Source: Bacillus cereus G9842 (GTDB lineage: Bacteria > Bacillota > Bacilli > Bacillales > Bacillaceae_G). From it: 64,000 nucleotides of DNA. The notes under the pieces are model-generated. The model saw nothing but the letters and a program-made list of their open reading frames with translations. It was not told the origin of the DNA and searched no databases. The stretch is taken from NCBI RefSeq assembly GCF_000021305.1, contig NC_011772.1:1898001-1962000 (forward strand). Direction: 5' to 3'. The translations under genes were made by a program, and so were the position numbers. This document shows positions 55,514 through 64,000 of the stretch, piece by piece. Each line of letters opens with the position of its first letter. The first letter of the stretch is position 1.

Positions 55514-55975
55514 TCACTCAAATAAAGGAATGCGAGGATCTTTCATATGCTCGCATAATAAAATATGAATTTGTCCACGATGATGATAAAAGTGTGCAAC
55601 GATTTCAAGTAACCATTCAAAGCGCGAATAAGAAATCCCCCAATAGGCAGTCATAACTTCTGCTAATTCTATTTGGGAGTAGGAAAGAAATGTTTTAGAG
55701 AGAAGGTTGTATCCTTCAATCATCGTTTGTTGCATGTGAGCAACTGTTACGGGCGTATGTTCTATATAAAAGGTATGTAATTCTTTTTCTGAAATACCAT
55801 TTAAAATGAGTAAATCAGCATGACAAATAAGAGAAAGATGTGCATACATTTCAAATAATGATCGTTTTGAGTGAATCGGTTGTATTTTTAAATCGTTTTC
55901 ACTATATTGGTTAAGCATATCAATAGAAGTATCAATAGCAACTTTTAGTTGATGTAATGCAGATTGAACAAACAT
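55514..55975 (-). CDS. DinB-family protein
   Basis: 153-residue four-helix-bundle protein. Metal-site histidines in FEMYAHLSLICHADLL near 46-57 and in EIVAHFYHHRGQIHILL near 127-142 (HFYHHRGQ) mark the DinB/DUF1569 group. Such proteins include metal- and bacillithiol-dependent transferases; the substrate is unknown. Start ATG 55975 follows GAGGAGAA on the minus strand. Convergent with the MFS gene, nine bases apart. Confidence 0.88.
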   Translation of the reverse strand: MFVQSALHQLKVAIDTSIDMLNQYSENDLKIQPIHSKRSLFEMYAHLSLICHADLLILNGISEKELHTFYIEHTPVTVAHMQQTMIEGYNLLSKTFLSYSQIELAEVMTAYWGISYSRFEWLLEIVAHFYHHRGQIHILLCEHMKDPRIPLFE

Positions 55976-56146
55976 TGTAATTCTCCTCGTCTCCGTATAT
56001 AATAGTTTCTTGAGGATATTATATCATACTCAAAATTCCGAAAATTCTAGTAGTTTGACTAGCATAATGAAAAGTATTATATTGTAAAAGGTCATATGAA
56101 ACGTGAAATAGAATGGAATGCAATTATTGAGTTAGGAGTTAGACCA

Positions 56147-57322
56147 ATGAGTTTGAAATATGGAAGAGATACAATTGTAGAAATTGACTTAAATGCTGTA
56201 AAACATAATGTAAACGAATTTAAAAAACATGTAAATGATGAAAAAATTAAGATGATGGCTGCTGTAAAAGCGAATGGGTATGGCCATGGGGCAGTTGAAG
56301 TTGCCAAAGCTGCAATTGAAGCAGGAATAAATCAACTTGCAGTTGCATTTGTAGATGAAGCGATAGAATTAAGAGAAGCAGGAATTACTGTGCCGATTTT
56401 AATTTTAGGATACACACCAGTTGCGGCTGTAGAAGATGTAATTCAATATGACGTTATGATGACTGTTTATAGAGTAGAAGATTTACATGGTATAAATGAA
56501 ATTGCAAACCGTCTTCAAAAGAAAGTACAAATTCAAGTGAAAATTGATACAGGAATGAGTCGTATCGGTTTACAAGAAGAAGAGGTTAAACCATTTTTAG
56601 AAGAATTAAACCGTATGGAGTATGTAGAGGTAGTAGGGATATTTACGCATTACTCTACGGCAGATGAAATCGATAAATCATATACGAATATGCAAACAAG
56701 TTTATTTGAAAAAGCTGTTAATACAGCGAGAGAATTAGGAATTCAAATACCATATATTCATAGTTCAAATAGTGCAGGATCAATGGAATTAAGTAACACA
56801 TTTCAAAATATGGTACGCGTTGGAATAGGAGTATACGGTATGTATCCGTCAAAAGAAGTGGATCATACAATCGTTTCTTTACAGCCTGCGTTGTCGTTAA
56901 AATCAAAAGTAGCTCATATTAAACATGCGAAGAAGAATCGCGGTGTAAGTTATGGGAATACGTATGTAACAACTGGTGAAGAATGGATTGCGACTGTACC
57001 AATTGGTTATGCTGATGGTTATAATCGTCAATTATCTAATAAAGGCTATGCGTTAATTAACGGGATTCGAGTACCTGTTATCGGCCGTGTTTGTATGGAT
57101 CAGTTAATGCTGGATGTTTCAAAAGCGATGCCAGTACAAGTAGGAGACGAAGTAGTATTCTACGGTAAACAAGGTGAAGAAAATATCGCAGTAGAAGAAA
57201 TAGCGGATATGTTAGGTACAATAAACTATGAAGTTACATGTATGCTAGATAGAAGAATTCCGCGTGTCTATAAAGAAAATGACGAAACAACTGCAGTTGT
57301 AAATATATTAAGAAAAAACTGA
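56147..57322 (+). CDS. alr: Alanine racemase, second copy (Alr2)
   Basis: PLP enzyme interconverting L- and D-alanine for peptidoglycan. Lys41 (VKANGYGHG) carries PLP; the catalytic Tyr lies in GVSYGNTY near 270 and CMDQLMLDVS is typical. ATG 56147 behind TTAGGAG gives MSLKYGRDTIVEIDLN and 391 residues, the family length; the frame from 56096 lacks a good site. The sequence matches my memory of the second alanine racemase in the B. cereus group, not the spore-associated Alr1. Monocistronic. Confidence 0.95.
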   Translation: MSLKYGRDTIVEIDLNAVKHNVNEFKKHVNDEKIKMMAAVKANGYGHGAVEVAKAAIEAGINQLAVAFVDEAIELREAGITVPILILGYTPVAAVEDVIQYDVMMTVYRVEDLHGINEIANRLQKKVQIQVKIDTGMSRIGLQEEEVKPFLEELNRMEYVEVVGIFTHYSTADEIDKSYTNMQTSLFEKAVNTARELGIQIPYIHSSNSAGSMELSNTFQNMVRVGIGVYGMYPSKEVDHTIVSLQPALSLKSKVAHIKHAKKNRGVSYGNTYVTTGEEWIATVPIGYADGYNRQLSNKGYALINGIRVPVIGRVCMDQLMLDVSKAMPVQVGDEVVFYGKQGEENIAVEEIADMLGTINYEVTCMLDRRIPRVYKENDETTAVVNILRKN

Positions 57323-57348
57323 ATCATTTCGATTCAGTTTTTTTATTT
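57314..57348. terminator. Bidirectional terminator
   Basis: AAAAACTGAATC / GATTCAGTTTTT between alr and the methyltransferase gene, with T runs on both strands. Confidence 0.9.
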
Positions 57349-58056
57349 TTGGCAAGTGAAAAATGCTCTATTTGTACCGTGGAATTGAATGTTCTTAAAA
57401 CCTACGGATTCCAATGAAGAAATTATTTCTTCATTGGAATAACAAGCTTCTTCAAAAGAAAAGTCACTTCTTGTCCAATTATTATCTATGTCATGGTGAA
57501 ATAGTATAAAGTTCATTTCTGCTTTTTTATTTTCATTATTATATGTAGAATCAATCGTACAAACATATTCTTTCTCTGAAATATGAAATGAAGCAATCCA
57601 GTTTTTAAGAAATCCTTTTTCCATATTCATATCAAATGCGAATATACCCTCGTTATGTAATACGGAGTAAACTTTCTGAAACACACTTTTTAGTTCATCT
57701 AAATTCATAATATGGTTTAAACTATCACCGGCAGAGATGACGTAGTGGAATTGCTCATTTATATTGAAATAGCGAGCGTCATCGACGATAAAGGTTGCAT
57801 CTGGCGCATTTTTACGTGCATACTCAATCATTTGAGTAGAACCATCTATACCAGTTACTACAAAATTATGATCAAGTAGTTTCCTAGTAAGATGACCAGT
57901 CCCGCAACAAAGATCTAAAATATGAGAACGTGGTTGTGCATATTGTAAAACGAGTTGTTCAAAAGCTGGATAGGAGTGTTCAGAAAAATGCCCCCAATGT
58001 TTATTATAAATAGATGCGAAAATATCATAATTAGAATAAATAAGTTTTTTAGACAT
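57343..58056 (-). CDS. Class I SAM-dependent methyltransferase
   Basis: 237-residue methyltransferase. Motif I ILDLCCGTGHLTRKLLDH near 45-62, motif II GIDGSTQMIEYARK and motif IV DDARYFNINEQFHYVISAGDSLNHI follow the Rossmann order. The YDIFASIYNKHWGHFSEHSYPAFEQLV start is common in small-molecule methyltransferases. It overlaps the 3' end of the GNAT gene by eight bases, so translation is coupled and it is the last gene of a three-gene unit. Substrate unknown. Confidence 0.9.
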   Translation of the reverse strand: MSKKLIYSNYDIFASIYNKHWGHFSEHSYPAFEQLVLQYAQPRSHILDLCCGTGHLTRKLLDHNFVVTGIDGSTQMIEYARKNAPDATFIVDDARYFNINEQFHYVISAGDSLNHIMNLDELKSVFQKVYSVLHNEGIFAFDMNMEKGFLKNWIASFHISEKEYVCTIDSTYNNENKKAEMNFILFHHDIDNNWTRSDFSFEEACYSNEEIISSLESVGFKNIQFHGTNRAFFTCQK

Positions 58057-58936
58057 AAATATTCTCCTTGCTATTCATTAAATTATAATAATCATGCTTC
58101 ATCATAATTTCAAAACCGCATTGTGTATAAAGCTTCAAAGCATTGTTATTCTTTGTTTCAACTTGTAATTCAATTGTTGTAGCACCATTTGTGAAGAGCT
58201 TATGTGTCATATAGTTTAAAATAGCTTTACCGTAGCCTTTACCTTGATAGGAAGGGTGGACAGCGAATCCTGATAATATAGTAGAATGATCTTGCTCAGT
58301 AACTGTAATCGTTCCTATCATTTTTTTATCGACAAGAGCACTGTAAACTTTATGAGAAGGTGAAGTCATCATTTTTTGTAACCATGTAGCCGTATTTTCT
58401 ACTGAATCACCAAAAGCTTTACTAGAAATTTCAATAAGATCAAGAAGTGATTCTGAAGTTGCAAGAGTAAGCTGTATATTATTATCTGTTGTTTTTTGAA
58501 GTTCGTTTGTCTTGAACTCCATACTATATTCACTATATAAATATGGTAACTTCATATGTTTTACAAATTCATTCCCAGAAATAGAATCCCCATTGATAAT
58601 AAGAAGAGCTTCATCTGTCTCTCTATTTTGTATTTCTTTCATTGCAGTTTGTAAAAGGATAGTTCCGAAACGTTGTTTTCTAAAATGAGGATGTACAAAG
58701 CCTATTAGTTCAAGCTTTGTTGGTCTTTCAAAATCATACATATTTAAAGCGCCAATTAATTGAGTGCCGTTATAAAGAAGAAAATCGTTTATATAATCTT
58801 CATTTCGATTTTTTAAAAAGTTGATATGTAAATCTGAAGAGTAATCAAGGTTGTCTTGTTGCCCGCAAATATAAGCCAAATCCTTCATTTGCTGTATTTC
58901 ACTTTCTGTTACAGAACGCTTTTTCCGAATATCCAT
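58049..58936 (-). CDS. Tandem-GNAT acetyltransferase
   Basis: 295-residue protein with two GNAT halves. The N-terminal half has LIGFVHPHFRKQRFGTILLQTAM; the C-terminal half has LSGFAVHPSYQGKGYGKAILNYM and LQVETKNNNALKLYTQCGFEI with a complete acetyl-CoA loop (QGKGYG). ATG 58936 behind AGAGGGA is chosen over the in-frame start at 58987, which lies inside the upstream gene. Middle gene of a three-gene operon with the APH-like and methyltransferase proteins. Confidence 0.88.
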   Translation of the reverse strand: MDIRKKRSVTESEIQQMKDLAYICGQQDNLDYSSDLHINFLKNRNEDYINDFLLYNGTQLIGALNMYDFERPTKLELIGFVHPHFRKQRFGTILLQTAMKEIQNRETDEALLIINGDSISGNEFVKHMKLPYLYSEYSMEFKTNELQKTTDNNIQLTLATSESLLDLIEISSKAFGDSVENTATWLQKMMTSPSHKVYSALVDKKMIGTITVTEQDHSTILSGFAVHPSYQGKGYGKAILNYMTHKLFTNGATTIELQVETKNNNALKLYTQCGFEIMMKHDYYNLMNSKENIYV

Positions 58937-58959
58937 TGTATAATCCCTCTCATTCGTAT

Positions 58960-59838
58960 TTAAAAATAGGATGGGTGACTTAACCATTTCTTTAATTCCA
59001 CATTACCTTGCACAGATAACAGTCGGTATAAATAACGATAAGGCTGTCTATATTCTTCTAAGTGAGGAATAGACATAATTGTTTCGTAACCACTTTGAAA
59101 GGCATGTGCTTCTTTTTCGGTAAGTACATATTCTAGTCCGATAAAATCAAGCTCTCGCGGAGCAACAGCGTAAGCTTCAGTATCTACTAAACCCGTAATA
59201 GTTGTACCGTCAGATAAAAATTGAGTAGGATCCATATCAATTAAGACGAGTGTAGATTCCTTTGGTACGGACAGGGAAGAAAGTTGTGATTCAAAGGTAG
59301 GGAATGCATTTTGTATGCTTTCATCATCAGAATAAAACATATTCACAAGCTCTTTACTTACGTTTAAAATATGTGATTGGAATTCATCTAGTGGAACTTG
59401 GAACGTGCCTGACGGATTTCCTATGAAATCGGCTTTAAATTTATGTATTTCTGCAAGTCCTTTTCCTAGGCTGAATAAAATAGAATCTGGTTGCTCGATA
59501 AAAGATTGAACTGTGTTACCTACTAACTTTTCAACCACCACAAATTCACGGCCATTTAAAACATGTTTTTCTAATATTGTTGGGATAGGAAGATTCGTAT
59601 GTTCTTGCAACAATGTATGTACCGTTTCTAAATGATGGACGTTCCTTGGATCAATTCCAAATAAATTTTTACATCCCCACCAAAAATCATTATTTGGTTC
59701 TTCATTCATTTTAGAAGCACGAACGATAACTTCTGTATCTTCTGTTTGAACGAGAAAAACATCACTTGCATGATCTTCATAACCTGGGTGCAAGGCTTGA
59801 ACGGATAGAATAGGTGAATTGAATAGTTGTTGTAACAT
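58960..59838 (-). CDS. APH-like phosphotransferase with degenerate catalytic loop
   Basis: 292-residue protein of the aminoglycoside-phosphotransferase/choline-kinase fold. VFLVQTEDTEVIVRAS is the nucleotide-lobe strand with the Lys position altered; LGKGLAEIHKFKADF is typical. The catalytic loop, usually HGDLHxGN, reads LIDMDPTQFL: Asp is kept but His and Asn are changed to Leu and Gln. The DFG-like Asp remains in ITGLVDTEAYAVAPRELDFIGLEY. First gene of a three-gene operon. Activity is uncertain. Confidence 0.82.
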   Translation of the reverse strand: MLQQLFNSPILSVQALHPGYEDHASDVFLVQTEDTEVIVRASKMNEEPNNDFWWGCKNLFGIDPRNVHHLETVHTLLQEHTNLPIPTILEKHVLNGREFVVVEKLVGNTVQSFIEQPDSILFSLGKGLAEIHKFKADFIGNPSGTFQVPLDEFQSHILNVSKELVNMFYSDDESIQNAFPTFESQLSSLSVPKESTLVLIDMDPTQFLSDGTTITGLVDTEAYAVAPRELDFIGLEYVLTEKEAHAFQSGYETIMSIPHLEEYRQPYRYLYRLLSVQGNVELKKWLSHPSYF

Positions 59839-60237
59839 GAAAAGACCTCTTTTTCTGTAAATTCTATAAATTTATTATATAACAGGTGATGTGTTATGGG
59901 GATAAAGATAAAAAATTGAAATCATAGTTACATTTATAGTGAGAACTTATTAAAAATATTATATTTCTCCATTTTTGTGTGAATTGTCAAAAAAAACAGA
60001 GTGATAGTATTTGAATGTAAAGCTCGTATCTTTAAAGCTATGAAGAGTAAAAGTAGAATTAAGCATTCGTTTATAAGATTGTGAATCATAATAATGTAGA
60101 CTATTGAAAATATTTCTCAATAATAAAATGAAGAGAAAAGCATGAAGAAGTAGAATGCATTCATTTATAATAGATTTAAATTAATTAATATAATTAATTG
60201 TTAATTTTATTATATTAAATGGATAGGAGAGAATATT
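59839..60237. other. AT-rich divergent region with repeats
   Basis: 399 bases without a gene. It contains two imperfect copies of a 30- to 40-base sequence (60040-60080 and 60130-60176, each ending GCATTCxTTTATAA) and the inverted repeat AATTAAT-ATA-ATTAATT at 60183-60199. These lie before the glycosyltransferase start. Confidence 0.5.
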
Positions 60238-61446
60238 ATGGCAAATGTACTCGTAATAAATTTCCCTGGGGAAGGTCATATTAATCCGACTTTAGCTATT
60301 GTAAGTGAGTTAATTCAGCGAGGGGAAACAGTTGTTTCTTATTGTATTGAAGATTATAGAAAGAAGGTTGAAGCAACAGGTGCGGAATTCCGAGTGTTTG
60401 AGAATTTTCTCTCTCAAATTAATATTATGGAACGAGTAAATGAAGGTGGGAGCCCTTTGACGATGCTATCTCATATGATTGAAGCATCAGAGCGTATTGT
60501 TACTCAAATTGTAGAGGAAACAAAAGAGGAAAAATACGATTATTTAATATATGATAATCATTTTCCAGTAGGACGTATTATAGCGAATATTTTACAATTA
60601 CCAAGCGTTTCATCTTGTACAACGTTTGCTGTTAATCAGTACATTAATTTTCATGATGGGCAAGAATCGAGACAAGTAGATGAAATGAATCCATTATATC
60701 AATCTTGTTTAGCGGGAATGGAAAGATGGAATAAGCAGTATGGAATGAAATGTAATAGTATGTATGATATTATGAACCATCCTGGTGATATTACGATTGT
60801 ATATACTTCAAAAGAATATCAGCCGCGTTCAGATGTATTTGATGAATCGTATAAATTTGTAGGTCCATCAATTGCTACTCGAAAAGAAGTGGGGAGTTTT
60901 CCTACTGAAGATTTAAAAAATGAAAAAGTAATTTTCATTTCTATGGGAACAGTTTTTAATGAGCAACCTGCTCTGTATGAAAAGTGTTTTGAAGCGTTTA
61001 AAGATGTAGATGCGACAGTCGTATTAGTCGTTGGTAAGAAGATAAATATAAGTCAATTTGAAAATATCCCGAAAAACTTTAAGTTGTATAATTATGTCCC
61101 GCAATTAGAAGTTTTACAGCATGCTGATGTATTCGTGACACATGGTGGTATGAATAGTTCGAGTGAAGCGTTATATTACGGTGTTCCATTAGTTGTAATT
61201 CCGGTAACAGGAGATCAGCCATTCGTTGCAAAACGATTGACTGAAGTAGGGGCAGGCATAAGACTTAATCGTAACGAGTTAACTTCTGAATTGTTATGTG
61301 AGACTGTAAAGAAAGTAATGGATGATGTGACGTTTAAGGAAAATAGTCGTAAAGTGGGAGAGTCGCTTAGAAATGCTGGTGGATATCAAAGGGCAGTTGA
61401 GGAAATACTTGAATTAAAAATGAAGCCGTACGTAAAGATTAAATAG
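60238..61446 (+). CDS. Macrolide-type glycosyltransferase (MGT/YjiC family)
   Basis: 402-residue GT1 enzyme. The N-terminal NFPGEGHINPTLAIVSELIQRG acceptor domain (with His in GHINP), a linker, then the C-terminal donor domain with YVPQLEVLQHADVFVTHGGMNSSSEALYYGVPLVVIPVTGDQP, which holds the UGT donor signature (HGGxNS...E...DQ). Relatives glucosylate macrolides and flavonoids from UDP-glucose. ATG 60238 follows ATAGGAGAG. Monocistronic; the substrate is not predictable. Confidence 0.92.
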   Translation: MANVLVINFPGEGHINPTLAIVSELIQRGETVVSYCIEDYRKKVEATGAEFRVFENFLSQINIMERVNEGGSPLTMLSHMIEASERIVTQIVEETKEEKYDYLIYDNHFPVGRIIANILQLPSVSSCTTFAVNQYINFHDGQESRQVDEMNPLYQSCLAGMERWNKQYGMKCNSMYDIMNHPGDITIVYTSKEYQPRSDVFDESYKFVGPSIATRKEVGSFPTEDLKNEKVIFISMGTVFNEQPALYEKCFEAFKDVDATVVLVVGKKINISQFENIPKNFKLYNYVPQLEVLQHADVFVTHGGMNSSSEALYYGVPLVVIPVTGDQPFVAKRLTEVGAGIRLNRNELTSELLCETVKKVMDDVTFKENSRKVGESLRNAGGYQRAVEEILELKMKPYVKIK

Positions 61447-61449
61447 ATG

Positions 61450-61486
61450 TTAAAAACACACTTACTTTTAATTGGTAAGTGTGTTT
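61450..61486 (+). terminator. Possible terminator of glycosyltransferase gene
   Basis: AAACACACTTAC / GTAAGTGTGTTT with a nine-base loop; T tail is only three long. Confidence 0.6.
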
Positions 61487-61626
61487 CTAGTATTACGCGC
61501 TAAATGTGTTACATAAAAATAGCGATAAAGGTGAAACTTTTGTGTATATAAACTGATATCTTTGTCTTAGCAGAAAAATTACGTTAAAATAATACTAAGA
61601 AAATATATAAGCTTTGGGGGTAATGA

Positions 61627-62472
61627 ATGAAGAAAGTATTTGAATACGTATTATTAACAATTGGCTCAATTATAGTAGCAGGTTCATTAGAGCTTATTTT
61701 AGCACCTAATGGATTAGTAGATGGCGGGGTAACGGCTATTGCTATTATGGCAAATAAAGTTGCAGGATTGCCGCTTTATGGCGTTTTCTTAGGAATTAAT
61801 ATCCCAATTTTATTATTTACTGCAAAAGTAATGGGAAAGAAATTTTTTATCCGTACATCTTATGCGAATGTAGTTACAACACTCGGATTAATTTATTTAA
61901 AACCATTTCCAGCAATTACGACTTCTGAGTTATTAATTGTACTTTATGGTGGAGTGCTGTTCGGAATTGGTGTTGGGATTGTTGTTAAAATGGGTGGAGC
62001 AATTGACGGTTCGGAAATGTTAGCAGTTTGGATGAATAAACACTTTAATGTACCAATTAGTACATTTTTACTTGCAGTAAATGCAGTTATTTTCATCTTT
62101 GTTGCAATTTTATTTTCAATCGAACAAGCGATGTTCTCATTAGCAATTTTCTATATTGTTACGAAGATGATTGATTTTATATTAGATGGTATTAATCAAG
62201 GTAAGAGCGTTATGATTATTTCTGGTAAGAATAAAGAAATAGGCGATTTACTTATGAAAGAATTGCAACTATCTGTTACGTATCTACATGGAGAAGGTGG
62301 TTTTTTAGGGGAGCATAAGAGAATCATTTATTGCATTACAAACCGATTCATTTATCCGAAAATGAAAGATCTCGTTCTCTCTGTAGATCCAACCGCTATA
62401 ATTGAAGCTTCCTATTCAACAGAAACGACTGGTGTGAAACGTCCGGGAAGGAAAGCTAGGTCAGGTGAGTAA
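61627..62472 (+). CDS. YitT-family membrane protein (DUF161 + DUF2179)
   Basis: 281-residue protein with five or six helices in the first 185 residues (VLLTIGSIIVAGSLELILAPNGLVDGGVTAIAIM and GGVLFGIGVGIVVKMGGAIDGSEMLAVWMN, both standard YitT marks), followed by a cytosolic DUF2179 domain (KSVMIISGKNKEIGDLLMKELQLSVTYLHGEGGFLGE). Function unknown. ATG 61627 with TTGGGGGT upstream. A strong terminator follows. Confidence 0.92.
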   Translation: MKKVFEYVLLTIGSIIVAGSLELILAPNGLVDGGVTAIAIMANKVAGLPLYGVFLGINIPILLFTAKVMGKKFFIRTSYANVVTTLGLIYLKPFPAITTSELLIVLYGGVLFGIGVGIVVKMGGAIDGSEMLAVWMNKHFNVPISTFLLAVNAVIFIFVAILFSIEQAMFSLAIFYIVTKMIDFILDGINQGKSVMIISGKNKEIGDLLMKELQLSVTYLHGEGGFLGEHKRIIYCITNRFIYPKMKDLVLSVDPTAIIEASYSTETTGVKRPGRKARSGE

Positions 62473-62475
62473 CTA

Positions 62476-62522
62476 GAAGAAGGCTGTCCAAAAAGTTATT
62501 TTGGAACAACCTTCTTTTTTAT
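62476..62522 (+). terminator. Intrinsic terminator of yitT-family gene
   Basis: AGAAGGCTGTCCAAAA / TTTTGGAACAACCTTCT with TTTTTT tail; two mismatches. Confidence 0.85.
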
Positions 62523-62561
62523 TTTGTTGAATTGTTAGTATGTTACAAGTTAAACCCACTG

Positions 62562-63977
62562 TTAACAAGTTTCCTTGCAACTAGGGAACCAAGCGTCTTT
62601 CAATAATGTAGCCAACGTCTCAATTTTATTTTCCGGAATACTACCAAAACCGAGTAATACATATGATTCCTTGCGTAAATCATTCATGAAATCATATGGA
62701 GAAAGTGGGTATAATTTAACGCTTTGTTTTTTAGCGGATTCAATCAGTTCATTTTCATTCATACTGTTATGTACACATAATACAATATGAAGTCCGGACT
62801 GTTCGCCAAGAATTTGAACATTAGCCCCCATTTCTTTCATAATGGATTTTACTAACGCATGATGTTTTCTTTTATATAGTGTACGACTCCGATTAAGGTG
62901 ACGTTCCCAATTCCCGCTTTGTATAAAGTTAGCAAAAGCAAGTTGTTGTATTGTAGCCACTGTTTGTTTAAAAATTCCATGCAGTTCTTGATATATTTTT
63001 AAAAGATGTGGTGGTAAAACAACATATCCCATTCGTAAAGAAGGTAAAAAAGATTTTGAGAAAGTCCCCATATAAATAACGCGTTCATTTGAATCAAGAC
63101 TTTGTAAAGAAGGAATCGGCTTACCAGCGTAGCGAAACTCTCCGTCATAGTCATCTTCAATAATGTATCCATTGCAATCATTAGCCCACTTTAACAATTC
63201 TAATCTTCTAGGTAAAGGCATAATAATCCCAAGTGGAAATTGGTGTGATGGTGTAACGTATGCGACATTGGCATTTGTATTGTATAAGCTAGAAATATTA
63301 ATCCCTTTTTCATCCAATGGTATGGGATGGATTTGTCTATCACAGCTTTTAATGATTGCGTGTATACGGTGAAATCCAGGGTTTTCAATGCCGTATTCTT
63401 TTGTAGGGCCAAGCAGTTGAAGTAGTAACCAGAGAAGTGGCTGCGTTCCGGCACCGATCACAATTTGATCAGGTGAAGAATGTACACCGCGAGAATGATA
63501 TAAATATGTTGATATATGCTCTCGAAGAGCGAATTCACCTTGAGGGTCTTCTTTGGCAAATAGTGCATTTTCGTATGTAAGTATGGATTCTTGTAATGCC
63601 CGTTTCCAATTTGTAATCGGAAATTTATTTTGATCAATAAGCCCTTGGCTACAATCGTATTCGAATTTTTCGTCTATCAAATTGCTCGTCTTCTTTGCTG
63701 CATTTCGTTTTTTATTTGGGATAACGTCAATATCGAAATTTGCTACAAAAATACCACGTTTCGGTTTACTTTCTACATAACCTTCAGCTAATAATTGTTG
63801 ATAAGCTGATTCAACAGTAATGCGGCTAATATTAAGTTGTGATGCTAAATTTCTGTGTGAGGGTAGACGTGTGCCAACAGAAATAGTCCTTTGTATAATT
63901 TCAGCTTTTATATATTCGTAAATTTGCAAGTAAATAGGTGTGTTACTTTGTAATTGCAATGGGATAGTAAAATCCAT
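62562..63977 (-). CDS. MocR/PdxR-type GntR regulator with aminotransferase domain
   Basis: 471-residue regulator. Residues about 12-78 are a GntR winged helix (IYLQIYEYIKAEIIQRTISVGTRLPSHRNLASQLNISRITVESAYQQLLAEGYV...SKPKRGIFV). The rest is a class I aminotransferase fold with VIGAGTQPLLWLLLQLL, VTPSHQFPLGIIMPL, EDDYDGEFRY and the PLP lysine in MGTFSKSFLPSLRMGY. Such proteins sense PLP-linked ligands (PdxR, GabR). ATG 63977 follows AAAGGAGAG on the minus strand. The target gene probably lies upstream beyond the window end. Confidence 0.92.
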   Translation of the reverse strand: MDFTIPLQLQSNTPIYLQIYEYIKAEIIQRTISVGTRLPSHRNLASQLNISRITVESAYQQLLAEGYVESKPKRGIFVANFDIDVIPNKKRNAAKKTSNLIDEKFEYDCSQGLIDQNKFPITNWKRALQESILTYENALFAKEDPQGEFALREHISTYLYHSRGVHSSPDQIVIGAGTQPLLWLLLQLLGPTKEYGIENPGFHRIHAIIKSCDRQIHPIPLDEKGINISSLYNTNANVAYVTPSHQFPLGIIMPLPRRLELLKWANDCNGYIIEDDYDGEFRYAGKPIPSLQSLDSNERVIYMGTFSKSFLPSLRMGYVVLPPHLLKIYQELHGIFKQTVATIQQLAFANFIQSGNWERHLNRSRTLYKRKHHALVKSIMKEMGANVQILGEQSGLHIVLCVHNSMNENELIESAKKQSVKLYPLSPYDFMNDLRKESYVLLGFGSIPENKIETLATLLKDAWFPSCKETC

Positions 63978-64000
63978 ATAAAACTCTCCTTTAAAACTGA

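Overview
The window comes from an AT-rich, low-GC Gram-positive spore-former and fits a member of the Bacillus cereus group. Supporting genes are the Dlp-2-type mini-ferritin, FosB bacillithiol transferase, the ExsB-like exosporium protein beside a CotH kinase, the second alanine racemase, a YjcZ-type 28-residue peptide, two SpoIIP paralogues, strong AGGAGG ribosome sites and frequent TTG/GTG starts. It looks like ordinary chromosome: no rRNA, tRNA, insertion sequence, prophage or CRISPR array was seen. Most units are one to three genes closed by clear intrinsic terminators, many of them shared by convergent genes.

Layout. 1-9 kb: RsgA paralogue, chemoreceptor, small membrane and cytosolic proteins, YkvI-type transporter, Dps, alpha/beta hydrolase, luciferase-like oxidoreductase. 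9-18 kb: flavin amine oxidase, acetyltransferases, aldo/keto reductase, CobW GTPase, an orphan zinc-binding lipoprotein (ZnuA) behind a near-consensus Zur box, NamA ene-reductase, Ogt. 18-25 kb: zinc-ribbon membrane protein, OppA-type lipoprotein, FosB, a short-chain dehydrogenase broken by an in-frame TGA, histidine phosphatase, then the divergent exsB-like/cotH pair and a Nudix enzyme. 25-34 kb: DedA, a short MOP flippase, CorA, a permease/TIGR03943 pair, thioesterase, a YjcZ peptide, cardiolipin synthase, a CotF-like candidate and a small lipoprotein. 34-42 kb: DUF456 and CNNM/CorC membrane proteins, an orphan ABC-permease-like protein, a TetR/HXXEE pair, a CBS (CbpA-like) protein behind CodY-like boxes, BrnQ and CsaA. 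42-52 kb: a coupled pair of small membrane proteins, two SpoIIP paralogues about 7 kb apart, VanY-type carboxypeptidase, Nudix, amidase, an MFS gene broken by an in-frame TAA, and an NfeD/stomatin operon. 52-64 kb: phosphatase and HAD operon, MarR plus MFS, DinB, Alr2, a three-gene methyltransferase/GNAT/APH-like operon, a macrolide-type glycosyltransferase, YitT and a MocR regulator.

Themes: sporulation (two SpoIIP, ExsB-like/CotH, YjcZ, possible CotF), antibiotic or xenobiotic handling (FosB, MFS pumps, APH-like, MGT, DinB), and metal homeostasis (ZnuA, CobW, CorA, CNNM, TIGR03943). The most useful leads are the kinase/substrate-like exsB-cotH pair, the twin SpoIIP genes with similar promoter regions, the two single-nonsense pseudogenes, and legible operator sites (Zur, CodY, MarR, TetR). 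I saw no clearly undescribed multi-gene defence or biosynthetic system. Assignments rest on reading the sequence and memory of the families; no database search was run.
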